NCBI GenBank assembly: GCA_903909375.1
Contig: CAIVVM010000059.1
Location: forward strand, 1-62,363
From: an uncultured Alphaproteobacteria bacterium
Lineage (GTDB): Bacteria > Pseudomonadota > Alphaproteobacteria > Caulobacterales > Caulobacteraceae
Length of the DNA: 62,363 nt
Reading direction: 5' to 3'
Translations under genes and position numbers: made by a program
Notes under the pieces: model-generated
What the model saw: only the letters and a program-made list of their open reading frames with translations
Databases searched by the model: none
Told to the model about the DNA's origin: nothing
Shown: positions 1 to 7,540 of the stretch, piece after piece
Position numbering within the stretch: the stretch's first letter is position 1
Layout: the number at the start of each line of letters is the position of its first letter

Positions 1-675
1 CAACACCCGGATCTTGATGTTCCGGAACCCCACGTCGTTCCCGTGGTTCTGCAGCGCAATGCCACCCGTCGTGCCCGTCGCAAACACCGGCCAGCGCCTG
101 AACTTGCTGGCGGCGACCAGGGCCTTGAACTCGGGCGATCCGATCTGGTAGCGCGCCACTTCCATGCCGTTCAGCCAGTGCTGGACCTTGCCGTGGTCGA
201 CGATCAGACGGGCCTGGTTGAACTCGCCCACCGGCTTGGTCATGTCCATGGCGGGAGCGACCAGGGCGTATAGCGCTCCCGCCTGCTCCCCGGGCGGTAC
301 GCCGCGGCTGTTGTCGAGGATCTGGTACTCCGGCCCGCTCTCGTACGTCTCGGAACCTTCCGGGATCACGTGGAACATCACCCCGGAATTGCCGCCCTTG
401 CTGATCCGCCACTCGAACGAGAGCTCGAAGTTGGCGTAGTCGCCCTTGGTGACGATGTCCTTGGCCACCTTCGGATCGGGGAAGAGGACGCCGTTCTCGA
501 CCTTCCAGCCGGGCCCGATTTCCGCCTGTTTGAAGGCCCGCCAGCCCTTGGTGGTCTTGCCGTCGAACAACAGCGTCCAGCCAGCCTTCTTCTCGGCGCG
601 GGTCAGGGTGTTGTCGGCAGCCATGGCGCCTGTGGCGAAGGCGGTGAGGGCGAGGCCAAGCATCAGGTGCTTCAT
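1..675 (-). CDS. Exported DUF1080 protein (3-keto-disaccharide hydrolase family), C-terminus cut by window edge
   Basis: The reading frame is open from ATG at 675 to the window edge (225 codons). It starts with a Sec-type signal peptide (residues 1-19, ending AMA) and carries the family's LFDGK motif at about residues 35-39, the GGNSGVMF segment and the FRNIKI-like end, so only a few residues are missing. The family is a concanavalin-like jelly roll; characterised members split 3-keto-glycosides. AAGGAT lies 7 bases upstream of the start. It follows the GMC/small-subunit pair by 11 bases on the same strand, which fits a periplasmic hydrolase acting on the oxidised product of that dehydrogenase. 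The exact substrate is not readable from the sequence. Confidence 0.85.
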   Translation of the reverse strand, partial: MKHLMLGLALTAFATGAMAADNTLTRAEKKAGWTLLFDGKTTKGWRAFKQAEIGPGWKVENGVLFPDPKVAKDIVTKGDYANFELSFEWRISKGGNSGVMFHVIPEGSETYESGPEYQILDNSRGVPPGEQAGALYALVAPAMDMTKPVGEFNQARLIVDHGKVQHWLNGMEVARYQIGSPEFKALVAASKFRRWPVFATGTTGGIALQNHGNDVGFRNIKIRVL

Positions 676-686
676 GGGGTGATCCT

Positions 687-1304
687 TCAAAGTCCCAGCT
701 TCTTCAGTTCGCGCTCCAACGCCGCCTTCACCGCCTCAGAGGGGCCGGGATCGCTGACGCGCGCTACATTGCCTATGTAGCCGATGTCCCTGAAGCCTTC
801 CTTGGTGGTGTAGTAGGCGCCAATCGTCAGCTTGCGGAAGCTGATGAAGAATGGCGTGGCGAGGATGGCGCTCATGGCAGCGGCTCGATCCGCCGTATTG
901 GCCTTGAGAACCTTGCGCCCCAGGTCCGACAGCCCCTTCACAATGACGGTGCGGCTCTTGATCTGATCGGGGTAGGGCGCACTCACCCATTCGTCGACGA
1001 AGTCGGGGATCCCGACCGCGCTGGCCGAGGGCGCGGTGGCCGAGGCCGGCAGGATGTAGTCCGCCAGGATCGACGCGGTCTGAAGCTGGTCGGGTGTCAG
1101 TAGGCGCGGCCAGGGCGCCCTGGCCGGATCGACGAGGTTCGGGTCGGTTCCGTATCCCCTGGCGTCAGCCTGGCCGCCGATCTTCGGGCCATAGACGACG
1201 ACGCCCGCGCCGGCCGCCGTGGCGGCGCCGACGATGCCGATCCAGGTGATGGCCGTCCGCCGGTCGATCTTTGAAACATAGGGTTTGGGGGCGTCGTCGC
1301 TCAT
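687..1304 (-). CDS. Gluconate 2-dehydrogenase subunit 3-like protein (small subunit of GMC sugar dehydrogenase)
   Basis: A 205-residue protein with a twin-arginine signal: Arg15-Arg16 followed by a hydrophobic AITWIGIVGAATAA stretch. The rest matches the gluconate-2-dehydrogenase gamma-subunit type (LLTPDQLQTASILADYILPA segment). In the family this subunit carries the folded flavoprotein partner through the Tat system and is needed for activity. The ATG at 1304 overlaps the TGA of the upstream GMC gene, so the two are translationally coupled; a longer frame running to 1685 is an antisense-free extension into the GMC gene and is not a better start. It is probably the equivalent of LacC in the Caulobacter glucoside 3-dehydrogenase LacABC. 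Confidence 0.85.
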   Translation of the reverse strand: MSDDAPKPYVSKIDRRTAITWIGIVGAATAAGAGVVVYGPKIGGQADARGYGTDPNLVDPARAPWPRLLTPDQLQTASILADYILPASATAPSASAVGIPDFVDEWVSAPYPDQIKSRTVIVKGLSDLGRKVLKANTADRAAAMSAILATPFFISFRKLTIGAYYTTKEGFRDIGYIGNVARVSDPGPSEAVKAALERELKKLGL

Positions 1305-3004
1305 CACAGCGCTCCCTGTTTGGCCAGCGTCGCCAGATGATCGCTGGAGCGCCAGGCCAGCGCCAGAATCGAGAGCGTCGGGTTCTTGTCGGGGCTGGAG
1401 ACCAGCACCGCGCCGTCGGTGACGAACAGGTTGGGGACCGCCCACGACTGGCCGTACTGGTTGACCACAGAGTCCTTGTCGTTGTGGCCCATGCGTACGG
1501 TGCCGACCTCGTGGATCATCTCGCCGCCCTTGGAGATGGCCTTGCGGCCATCGGTCTCGTAGCCGGGCACGGGCGTACCGCCCAGACGGTCGATCACCTC
1601 CAGGAAGGTCTGCACCATGTGCGCGGCCTGGCGGATTTCCGCATCGCCCCACTTCCAGTGGAACCGCAGTACGGGAATGCCCCACTTGTCCTTCACCTTT
1701 GGATCAAGCTCGCAGTAGCAGTCGTCGTTCGGGATCATCTCGCCGCGACCGTCAAAACCGATGCCGCTGCCGTAGCGATTGCGCAGCGTGTCGCGCAGGG
1801 CATCGCCGACCAGGTTCTCGTCGTCGGCCACATAGCTGCCGATGCCGAGCGAGGGCATGCGCCGGCCACCGCCGATCTCGATGTGATAGCCGCGCGGGAA
1901 GCCCAGATCCTTCTGCTTCCCATAGCCCCACCAGGGCACATAGGTGTGTTGCGTCCCCTGGCCGTCGTCATTGGTGGGCGGCAGGCCCTCAAGAGCGGGG
2001 AAGCGGCCCTGCACACTGAGGCCGACACTGTCCATCAGGTAGCGTCCGACCATGCCGTTGGTGTTGCCCAGGCCATCAGGGAACGCGGCGCTTTTCGAGT
2101 TCAGGAGGATCCGCGCCGTTTCGCCGGAGCCGGCGGCCAGCACGACCGACCGCGCCGTCACCGAGTGATGCTCTCCCGTCTTGCGATCAACGTAGGTCAC
2201 GCCCTTCGCCTTGCCGGCCTTGTCCAGGTCCACCTGATAGACCAGGGCGTTGGTGGTGATGGTCAGGTTGCCGGTAGCCATCGCCGGTGGCAGCAGCACC
2301 GTGGTGCTCTGGAAGTTGGCCCCGATCGAACATCCGCGACCGCAGGGCGTTGCGAAGATGCAGGTGTTGCGTCCTTCCATCGCCTGGGTGACCACTGCGC
2401 CGTGCATTGGGATCACCGGGATGCCCATGGCCCGGAAGGCCCTCTCATAGAAGATCTCGAACGCCCGCGGCGGTGCGGCTTCCATCAGGCAGCCGGGCGG
2501 AGAGTCCGGCGTATTCAGAAGTCCGCGCGGCGGGGCCGCGCCGGACACGCCGATCAGCCGCTCGGTTTTGTCGTACCAGGGCGCCAGGTCGTCGTAGGTG
2601 ATGGGCCAGTCGTAGCCCAGGCCGTCGCGGCTGCGGGGCTTGAAGTCCAGTTCGCCGAACCGGAGCGCAATCCGCCCCCAGTGATTGGTGCGCCCGCCCA
2701 GCATCCGCGGTCGCCACCAGGTGAAGGGCTCGGAGCCCTCGGCGACGGTGTAGGGCTCGTTCGGAACCTCCCAGCCGCCATCCACCGTGGCGTCATAGAA
2801 ACCGAATGGCTTGTCCGGCGTGCCGACCCCGCGCAGGGGCGCGTCCGCCGGGATGTTGAACATCGGCGTTTCGGTGGCCGGGTCATAGTGACGGCCAGCC
2901 TCGAGCATCAGGACCTTCAGCCCCGACTTGGTCAGGTGATAGGCGCTCATCCCGCCGCCCGCGCCGGAGCCAACGATGATCACGTCAAAGGGTTCAGACG
3001 CCAT
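1304..3004 (-). CDS. GMC-family FAD-dependent sugar dehydrogenase (glucoside 3-dehydrogenase-like)
   Basis: 566 residues. The N-terminal Rossmann motif GSGAGGG (residues 12-18) binds FAD, and the C-terminal GMC_oxred_C domain shows HEVGTVRMG near residue 500 and DKNPT, holding the His/Asn catalytic pair. It has no signal of its own, consistent with hitch-hiking on the Tat-exported small subunit encoded immediately downstream. Linked DUF1080 genes on both sides point to oxidation of glycosides at C3 to give 3-keto-glycosides in the periplasm, as in Caulobacter LacA and Agrobacterium/Stenotrophomonas glucoside 3-dehydrogenases. No separate cytochrome c subunit lies beside it; the haem-propeller protein encoded at 6088-7530 could accept its electrons. 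The alternative is oxidation of free sugars (glucose, sorbitol or gluconate type). Confidence 0.85.
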   Translation of the reverse strand: MASEPFDVIIVGSGAGGGMSAYHLTKSGLKVLMLEAGRHYDPATETPMFNIPADAPLRGVGTPDKPFGFYDATVDGGWEVPNEPYTVAEGSEPFTWWRPRMLGGRTNHWGRIALRFGELDFKPRSRDGLGYDWPITYDDLAPWYDKTERLIGVSGAAPPRGLLNTPDSPPGCLMEAAPPRAFEIFYERAFRAMGIPVIPMHGAVVTQAMEGRNTCIFATPCGRGCSIGANFQSTTVLLPPAMATGNLTITTNALVYQVDLDKAGKAKGVTYVDRKTGEHHSVTARSVVLAAGSGETARILLNSKSAAFPDGLGNTNGMVGRYLMDSVGLSVQGRFPALEGLPPTNDDGQGTQHTYVPWWGYGKQKDLGFPRGYHIEIGGGRRMPSLGIGSYVADDENLVGDALRDTLRNRYGSGIGFDGRGEMIPNDDCYCELDPKVKDKWGIPVLRFHWKWGDAEIRQAAHMVQTFLEVIDRLGGTPVPGYETDGRKAISKGGEMIHEVGTVRMGHNDKDSVVNQYGQSWAVPNLFVTDGAVLVSSPDKNPTLSILALAWRSSDHLATLAKQGAL

Positions 3005-3151
3005 GGGTCCCGTTTCCAGCCACCGTGGCCCTTTTGGACCGGGCCCTCATTGCGGTTTCGAGACGAGGCTAGCTCAGGGCGTTGGCGTGACCAATGACTA
3101 TTCGGGGTTCCGGCTTGACGTGTCCCGGGCGCGGGAGGACGCTCCCGGACC

Positions 3152-3952
3152 ATGACCCATCGATCATCGCCGCGCTTCGCCCTTGTCTCCGCCGTCGTGG
3201 GCAGTCTGATGGTGTGCCTTGCGCCGGCGCAGCCGTTGGCGCAGGTCGCGAAACCTGCGGACACCGAGGCCTACCAGCCCGTCCCGCCGATCGTCACCCC
3301 AGGTCGCCGCGATGGCGATGCCCCCTCCGACGCCGTGGTGCTCTTCGACGGCAAGGATCTGGCCCAGTGGGTCGCGGTCCGGGGCGGGGGCCCGGCAGGC
3401 TGGACAGTGGCCGATGGCGCGATGACGGTGAACAAGGCCTCCGGCAACATCCAGACGCGGCAGGTCTTCACCGACTACCAGCTCCACATCGAATGGAAGA
3501 TCCCTGTGGGTATCGCCGGCTCAGGCCAGGGCCGGGGAAACAGCGGCCTATTCCTGGCGTCGACCGGCGCCGGCGATGGCGGCTACGAGTTGCAGATCCT
3601 CGATTCTTTCGAGAACACGACCTATGTGAATGGTCAGGCCGCCAGCATCTACAAGCAGTCCATCCCGCTGGTGAACGCCAGCCGCAAGCCCGGCGAGTGG
3701 CAGTCCTATGACGTGATCTGGACGGCGCCGGTGTTCGGCGCCGACGGGGTGCTGGTGACGCCGGCCCGGGTTACAGCGCTGCACAACGGCGTGCTGGTGC
3801 AGAACAACTTCGTCCTGCCTGGCGAAACCCGCTTCATCGGCAAGCCGACCTACAAGGCCCACGGCCCCACGCCGATCAAGCTGCAGGCCCATGGTGACCC
3901 CAGCGCGCCGATCAGTTTCCGCAATATCTGGGTCAGACCCCTGACCCGCTGA
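3152..3952 (+). CDS. Exported DUF1080 protein (3-keto-disaccharide hydrolase family)
   Basis: 266 residues with an N-terminal signal peptide (hydrophobic LVSAVVGSLMVCLAPAQPLA, cleavage near residue 31). The DUF1080 jelly roll begins with VVLFDGKDLAQW at about residue 63 and includes GNSGLFL, YELQILDS and the terminal FRNIWVRPL. It is a second, clearly divergent copy of the family encoded at 1-675 and points away from the GMC gene, leaving a 147-base divergent promoter region between them. Probable role: hydrolysis of 3-keto-glycosides, possibly with a different linkage or aglycone preference from the first copy. It ends one base before the stop of the convergent SGNH gene. Confidence 0.85.
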   Translation: MTHRSSPRFALVSAVVGSLMVCLAPAQPLAQVAKPADTEAYQPVPPIVTPGRRDGDAPSDAVVLFDGKDLAQWVAVRGGGPAGWTVADGAMTVNKASGNIQTRQVFTDYQLHIEWKIPVGIAGSGQGRGNSGLFLASTGAGDGGYELQILDSFENTTYVNGQAASIYKQSIPLVNASRKPGEWQSYDVIWTAPVFGADGVLVTPARVTALHNGVLVQNNFVLPGETRFIGKPTYKAHGPTPIKLQAHGDPSAPISFRNIWVRPLTR

Positions 3953-5104
3953 CTATCCGAGCTTGAGCCCGCCGGTGAACACGGCTTCGGCGAACCGGTG
4001 GCCCATGCGGACATAGCCCTCCGGATTGGGGTGCAGGTCGTCTGGCAGGTCGCCCGCATCATCGGCGCCGAACAGGGTCAGGCCATCCAGGTAGTGCAGA
4101 TTGGCGTCGCCCGCCGCACGTCGCGCCGCCACCGCCTGGGCCAGGATTTCGCGCACCCGCACCAGGTTCAGGCAGCCGGTCTGGATTTCCTCATGCCCCG
4201 GCAGGGTCACGAACTTGCCGCTCGCGTCCGGCACGGTCGGGCCGGGTCGGGTCTCGGCGCTGGGGCAATGGATCGGCGAAACCAGCACGATCGGGGTGTC
4301 GGGCTTTCCCTCCCGGATGGTGTCCAGAAACCCGTGCAGGGCCGGGGTGAAGGCCCGCTCGCGCAGGGTGTCGCCATTGATCACATTTATGCCGACCTTC
4401 AGCGAGATCAGGTCGGCGTCAGAGTTGCGGATTGTACGGGCCACGAACTGATCGAGGTGGCACTGTCCGCCGAAGCCCAGACTCTGCAGGTGCATGCCGC
4501 CCAGCCGCGCGGCGACGGCGGGCCAGACGCCGGTGGGCTGGAGGGCCTCGAGGCAATGGCTGATGGAACTGCCGTAGTGGATCCAGCGTCGCGTGGTCGG
4601 AGCCGGGACCGGCGAAAGCGTCGCGCCGTCATCGATCTCCAGCGCCCGCAACTCCACATAGGCGTTGTGCGGCAGCCAGATCTCGCAGGCCTTCAGGCCA
4701 GGGGTCAGGTCCTTGAAGACAACCTCGTCGGGCTCGCCGCGCAGGAGCTCAAACTTGGCGGGGTCCTTGCGATCCAGCCGGATGGTGTTGCCCGCCACGG
4801 TCGCGTGAGACTGGACGACGGCGCCGTCCACCACCAGATCGAACACCGCCGGTCGCGCGGGCTGCGGCGAGAATTCCAGTCGCGAGGTCTGCACAGTGAG
4901 GCGGATTTCCTGCGCATCCGAGCTGAACGCCAGCCGCACCCCCGAGGGCATCCGCACCATGGCGTCCATCACCTGGGGAACCTGGAGCCGCGTCCAGTCG
5001 GGAAGGCGCCTGGGACTGACGCCGTTGGGCCGAACGTCGAAGTCCAGCGCGCCGAAGACGCTGACAGCGCCGGCCCTCAGCGCCTCGCCCGGGTAACGTT
5101 TCAC
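3953..5104 (-). CDS. SGNH/GDSL-type hydrolase (acyl esterase)
   Basis: 383 residues in two parts: an N-terminal beta-rich domain (about residues 1-165) and a C-terminal SGNH hydrolase domain. The nucleophile serine lies in HYGSSISHC near residue 174, a GQCH/N-type oxyanion segment follows near 210, and the Asp-His pair is in DDLHPN near 357. No clear signal peptide is present. Such proteins deacetylate or de-esterify sugars or act as small-molecule esterases; here a role in removing acyl decorations from the imported glycoside is inferred. It is the last gene of the minus-strand operon, 12 bases after the gluconolactonase-like gene. Confidence 0.8.
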   Translation of the reverse strand: MKRYPGEALRAGAVSVFGALDFDVRPNGVSPRRLPDWTRLQVPQVMDAMVRMPSGVRLAFSSDAQEIRLTVQTSRLEFSPQPARPAVFDLVVDGAVVQSHATVAGNTIRLDRKDPAKFELLRGEPDEVVFKDLTPGLKACEIWLPHNAYVELRALEIDDGATLSPVPAPTTRRWIHYGSSISHCLEALQPTGVWPAVAARLGGMHLQSLGFGGQCHLDQFVARTIRNSDADLISLKVGINVINGDTLRERAFTPALHGFLDTIREGKPDTPIVLVSPIHCPSAETRPGPTVPDASGKFVTLPGHEEIQTGCLNLVRVREILAQAVAARRAAGDANLHYLDGLTLFGADDAGDLPDDLHPNPEGYVRMGHRFAEAVFTGGLKLG

Positions 5105-5116
5105 GGTCGTGATCTC

Positions 5117-6091
5117 CTAGCTGTAGGCCACGCCCTGGGTCTCCACATAGAGCGCATAGATCGATTGCGAGGCGGTGATGAACAGCCGGTTGCGCTTGAC
5201 GCCGCCGAAGCAAAGGTTCGCAGCGCCCTCGGGCAGGTGGATCACGCCGATCTTGTCGCCGTCGGGCGCAAACACCTGCACGCCGTCATCGTCGGGATCG
5301 CCCCAGCCGGTCCCGCACCAGAGGTTGCCGTCCACATCCACGCGGAAGCCATCCGGCGACGACTTCCCGAAGTCGCAGAACACGCGTCCGTTGGCCAGGC
5401 GCACGCCATCGACCACGTCGTAAACATGGATCTGCCGCGGATGGCCGCGTTTGTGTGAGGCGCCGGTGTCGGCGATATAGAGCCGCTGGTAGTCCGGCGA
5501 GAACGCCAGGCCGTTGGGACGTTCCAGCGCCTCGTCCACCACGGTGGCCACGCCGCTCACCAGGTCAAGGCGATAGGTGCGGGTGGGCAGTTCGAGCTCG
5601 CCCTTGTCGCCCTCATAGTGGCCCAGCGTGCCGTAGCCGGGATCGGTGAACCAGATGGCGCCGTCGGGATGGGTGACCAGGTCGTTGGGGCCATTCAGCA
5701 GCGTCCCTTCAAACCTGTCGAGCAAGACCCTGACTGTTCCGTCGATCTCGGTCCGCGTGACGCGGCGGCTGCGGTGCTCGCAGGTGATCAGCCGGCCCTG
5801 CCGGTCGCGCGAGTTGCCGTTGGCGTTGTTGGCCGGTTGGCGAAACACGGTGACCGCGCCGGTGATCTCGCACCACCTGAGGAGGCGATCATTGGGAATG
5901 TCGCTCCAGATCAGACAGCGCTGATCGCCGAACCACGCCGGCCCCTCGTTCCAGCGCCCGCCGGTCCACAGTCGTTCGACCGCAGCACTGCCCAGGCGGT
6001 AGCGGTGGAACCGCTTGTCGATCACCTCGACGGCCGGGTCGGGATACCGCACGGGCTGGCTCCAGTCGCGGTCGAGCATACGATCCGTCAT
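5117..6091 (-). CDS. SMP-30/gluconolactonase/LRE family protein
   Basis: 324 residues without a signal peptide, so probably cytoplasmic. Typical SMP-30 six-bladed propeller markers are visible: WNEGPAWFGD (metal-ligand Glu) near residue 48, NNANGNSRDRQGRL near 89, LNGPNDLVTHPDGAIWFTDP (Asn/Asp metal ligands) near 133, and ERPNGLAFSPD near 192. The family hydrolyses aldonolactones using a divalent metal. Start ATG overlaps the stop of the upstream cytochrome-propeller gene by 4 bases, so the genes are co-translated. In this locus it could open galactono- or glucono-lactone made by the sugar dehydrogenases; no other lactonase is seen near the De Ley-Doudoroff genes. Confidence 0.85.
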   Translation of the reverse strand: MTDRMLDRDWSQPVRYPDPAVEVIDKRFHRYRLGSAAVERLWTGGRWNEGPAWFGDQRCLIWSDIPNDRLLRWCEITGAVTVFRQPANNANGNSRDRQGRLITCEHRSRRVTRTEIDGTVRVLLDRFEGTLLNGPNDLVTHPDGAIWFTDPGYGTLGHYEGDKGELELPTRTYRLDLVSGVATVVDEALERPNGLAFSPDYQRLYIADTGASHKRGHPRQIHVYDVVDGVRLANGRVFCDFGKSSPDGFRVDVDGNLWCGTGWGDPDDDGVQVFAPDGDKIGVIHLPEGAANLCFGGVKRNRLFITASQSIYALYVETQGVAYS

Positions 6092-7530
6092 GGCGCCTTC
6101 CGGGCTTTCGTGAATCTCAGCACTGACTTCTGAAAGACCTGGGCCCCGTAGATGCGACCTGCAGCATCGACCCAGATGCCTTCAGGTCCGCTGGTGGATT
6201 GCTTGTCAGGGTCGGGTGCGGTGTCCGGGATGAAAGCCGTCACCTTGCCGGTTTTCGCATCACCGATCCGGACGCCGCGTTTCCAGCCGGGGTGGTAGCC
6301 GTAGCCTGGCGGCTCGCGCGACTCGGAATCAGCCACATAGAGCTGCCCGTCAGATCCTGCGAACACGCCGCTGGGGCGGCCGAACTGCTTCCAGCTCTCC
6401 AGCAGCTTGCCCTCAGAGTCGAAGACCTGAACCCGGTCGTTCCAGCGATCGGCCACATAGATCCGGCCCTGGTCGTCCAGCGCCAGACCGTGCGGCACTT
6501 CCAGTTGATCCGGGCCCGATCCACGCGCGCCCCACTGCTTCAGGAACCGGCCCTGCGCATCCAGCTTGACGATGCGGTGCGCGCCCTTGCCGGCGGAATG
6601 CCCGTCGGCGACGAATATCGTCCCGTCGCGCGCCACCGCCACACCATTGGGCTCGAAGAAGGTGTCGGGACCTTCAGACGAGACCCCGGCCTTGCCCAGC
6701 GCCCGCAGCAGCTTGCCGTTGCGATCAAACTCGAAAACCTGTGCGCCCTTGCCGTTGGCGACACGATTGTCGGTGAGCCAGACGTGGTCGCGGGCGTCGA
6801 TGAAGAAGCCGTGGGGGAAGTTGAACATCCCCGCACCGAAGGCCTTTACGAACCGGCCTTCCCGGTCGAATTCCATGATCGGGTTCAGCAGGCTGCCAGT
6901 ACAACTGTTGGCGCCGCAACGGTCGGCCACCCAGACGTGGCCCCGGCTATCCACCGCCACGCCGCTGGTTGAGCCCATGGTCCGGCCAGGGGGCAGCTTG
7001 AAGAAGCCCGCGTCCGCTACATAAGGGTTGGGTGCGCCGTTGGGGCCGTGGTCGGCGTGAGCGTCCGCAGCGTCCGCCACAGCATCCGTAGCCGACTGCG
7101 CGGCTGTAGGCTTGAAGGCGTCAATGCGAATTCCCGCGAGCATCTCGGGACGGGAGGCCAGCTCACGCTCGCCGGTCGGGAAGCTGTTGAACTTCAGGAT
7201 ATAGGCCAGTGCGTCGGCATAGGCTTCCCGGCTGAGTGATCCCGGCTTGTCGAGCGGCATGGTGGTGCGTGTTCGCTCGAACAGATCGCCCATCGTCAGG
7301 CCGTTCCAGTTGGACAGAAACTCGGGTCCCGCCAGAGCCTTGGCCTCGCCCGTCCCGGCCAGTTGGGCGCCATGGCACATGGCACAGGCCTGGGCATAGG
7401 CGGCGGCGCCCCGCTCGGCCTGAGCGCTGGTATAAACGCCCTCCCAGACGGAGCGTCCATCCTGGGCCCGGGCGGCGACGCCCACGGACAAGGTGGTCAG
7501 GGCGATAAGGGCGACGGCGATACGATTCAT
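6088..7530 (-). CDS. Periplasmic cytochrome c fused to NHL-repeat beta-propeller
   Basis: 480 residues: signal peptide 1-22 (ends ARA), a monohaem cytochrome c domain with Cys49-x-x-Cys52-His53 and a likely axial Met91 in TTMPLD, a low-complexity linker rich in Ala/Asp/His (about 140-165), and then an NHL/6-bladed propeller to the C-terminus (repeated HGFFIDARDHVWLTD-like and HGLALDDQGRIYVAD-like blades). It sits 10 bases downstream of the PQQ dehydrogenase in the same operon, so the haem domain is a natural electron acceptor for that enzyme. The propeller resembles peptidyl-alpha-hydroxyglycine lyase/NHL proteins, but its function here is unknown. Confidence 0.8.
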   Translation of the reverse strand: MNRIAVALIALTTLSVGVAARAQDGRSVWEGVYTSAQAERGAAAYAQACAMCHGAQLAGTGEAKALAGPEFLSNWNGLTMGDLFERTRTTMPLDKPGSLSREAYADALAYILKFNSFPTGERELASRPEMLAGIRIDAFKPTAAQSATDAVADAADAHADHGPNGAPNPYVADAGFFKLPPGRTMGSTSGVAVDSRGHVWVADRCGANSCTGSLLNPIMEFDREGRFVKAFGAGMFNFPHGFFIDARDHVWLTDNRVANGKGAQVFEFDRNGKLLRALGKAGVSSEGPDTFFEPNGVAVARDGTIFVADGHSAGKGAHRIVKLDAQGRFLKQWGARGSGPDQLEVPHGLALDDQGRIYVADRWNDRVQVFDSEGKLLESWKQFGRPSGVFAGSDGQLYVADSESREPPGYGYHPGWKRGVRIGDAKTGKVTAFIPDTAPDPDKQSTSGPEGIWVDAAGRIYGAQVFQKSVLRFTKARKAP

Positions 7531-7540
7531 CCGGGCTCCC

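Noticed and set aside
1271..3097. Open reading frame of 608 codons on the plus strand
   Set aside because: It runs antisense to the GMC and small-subunit genes; its translation has no recognisable domain and shows the Arg/His/Gly/Val-rich look of a complementary frame of GC-rich genes.
3998..5458. Open reading frame of 486 codons on the plus strand
   Set aside because: Antisense to the SGNH hydrolase and SMP-30 genes, which have clear motifs; no domain in this frame.
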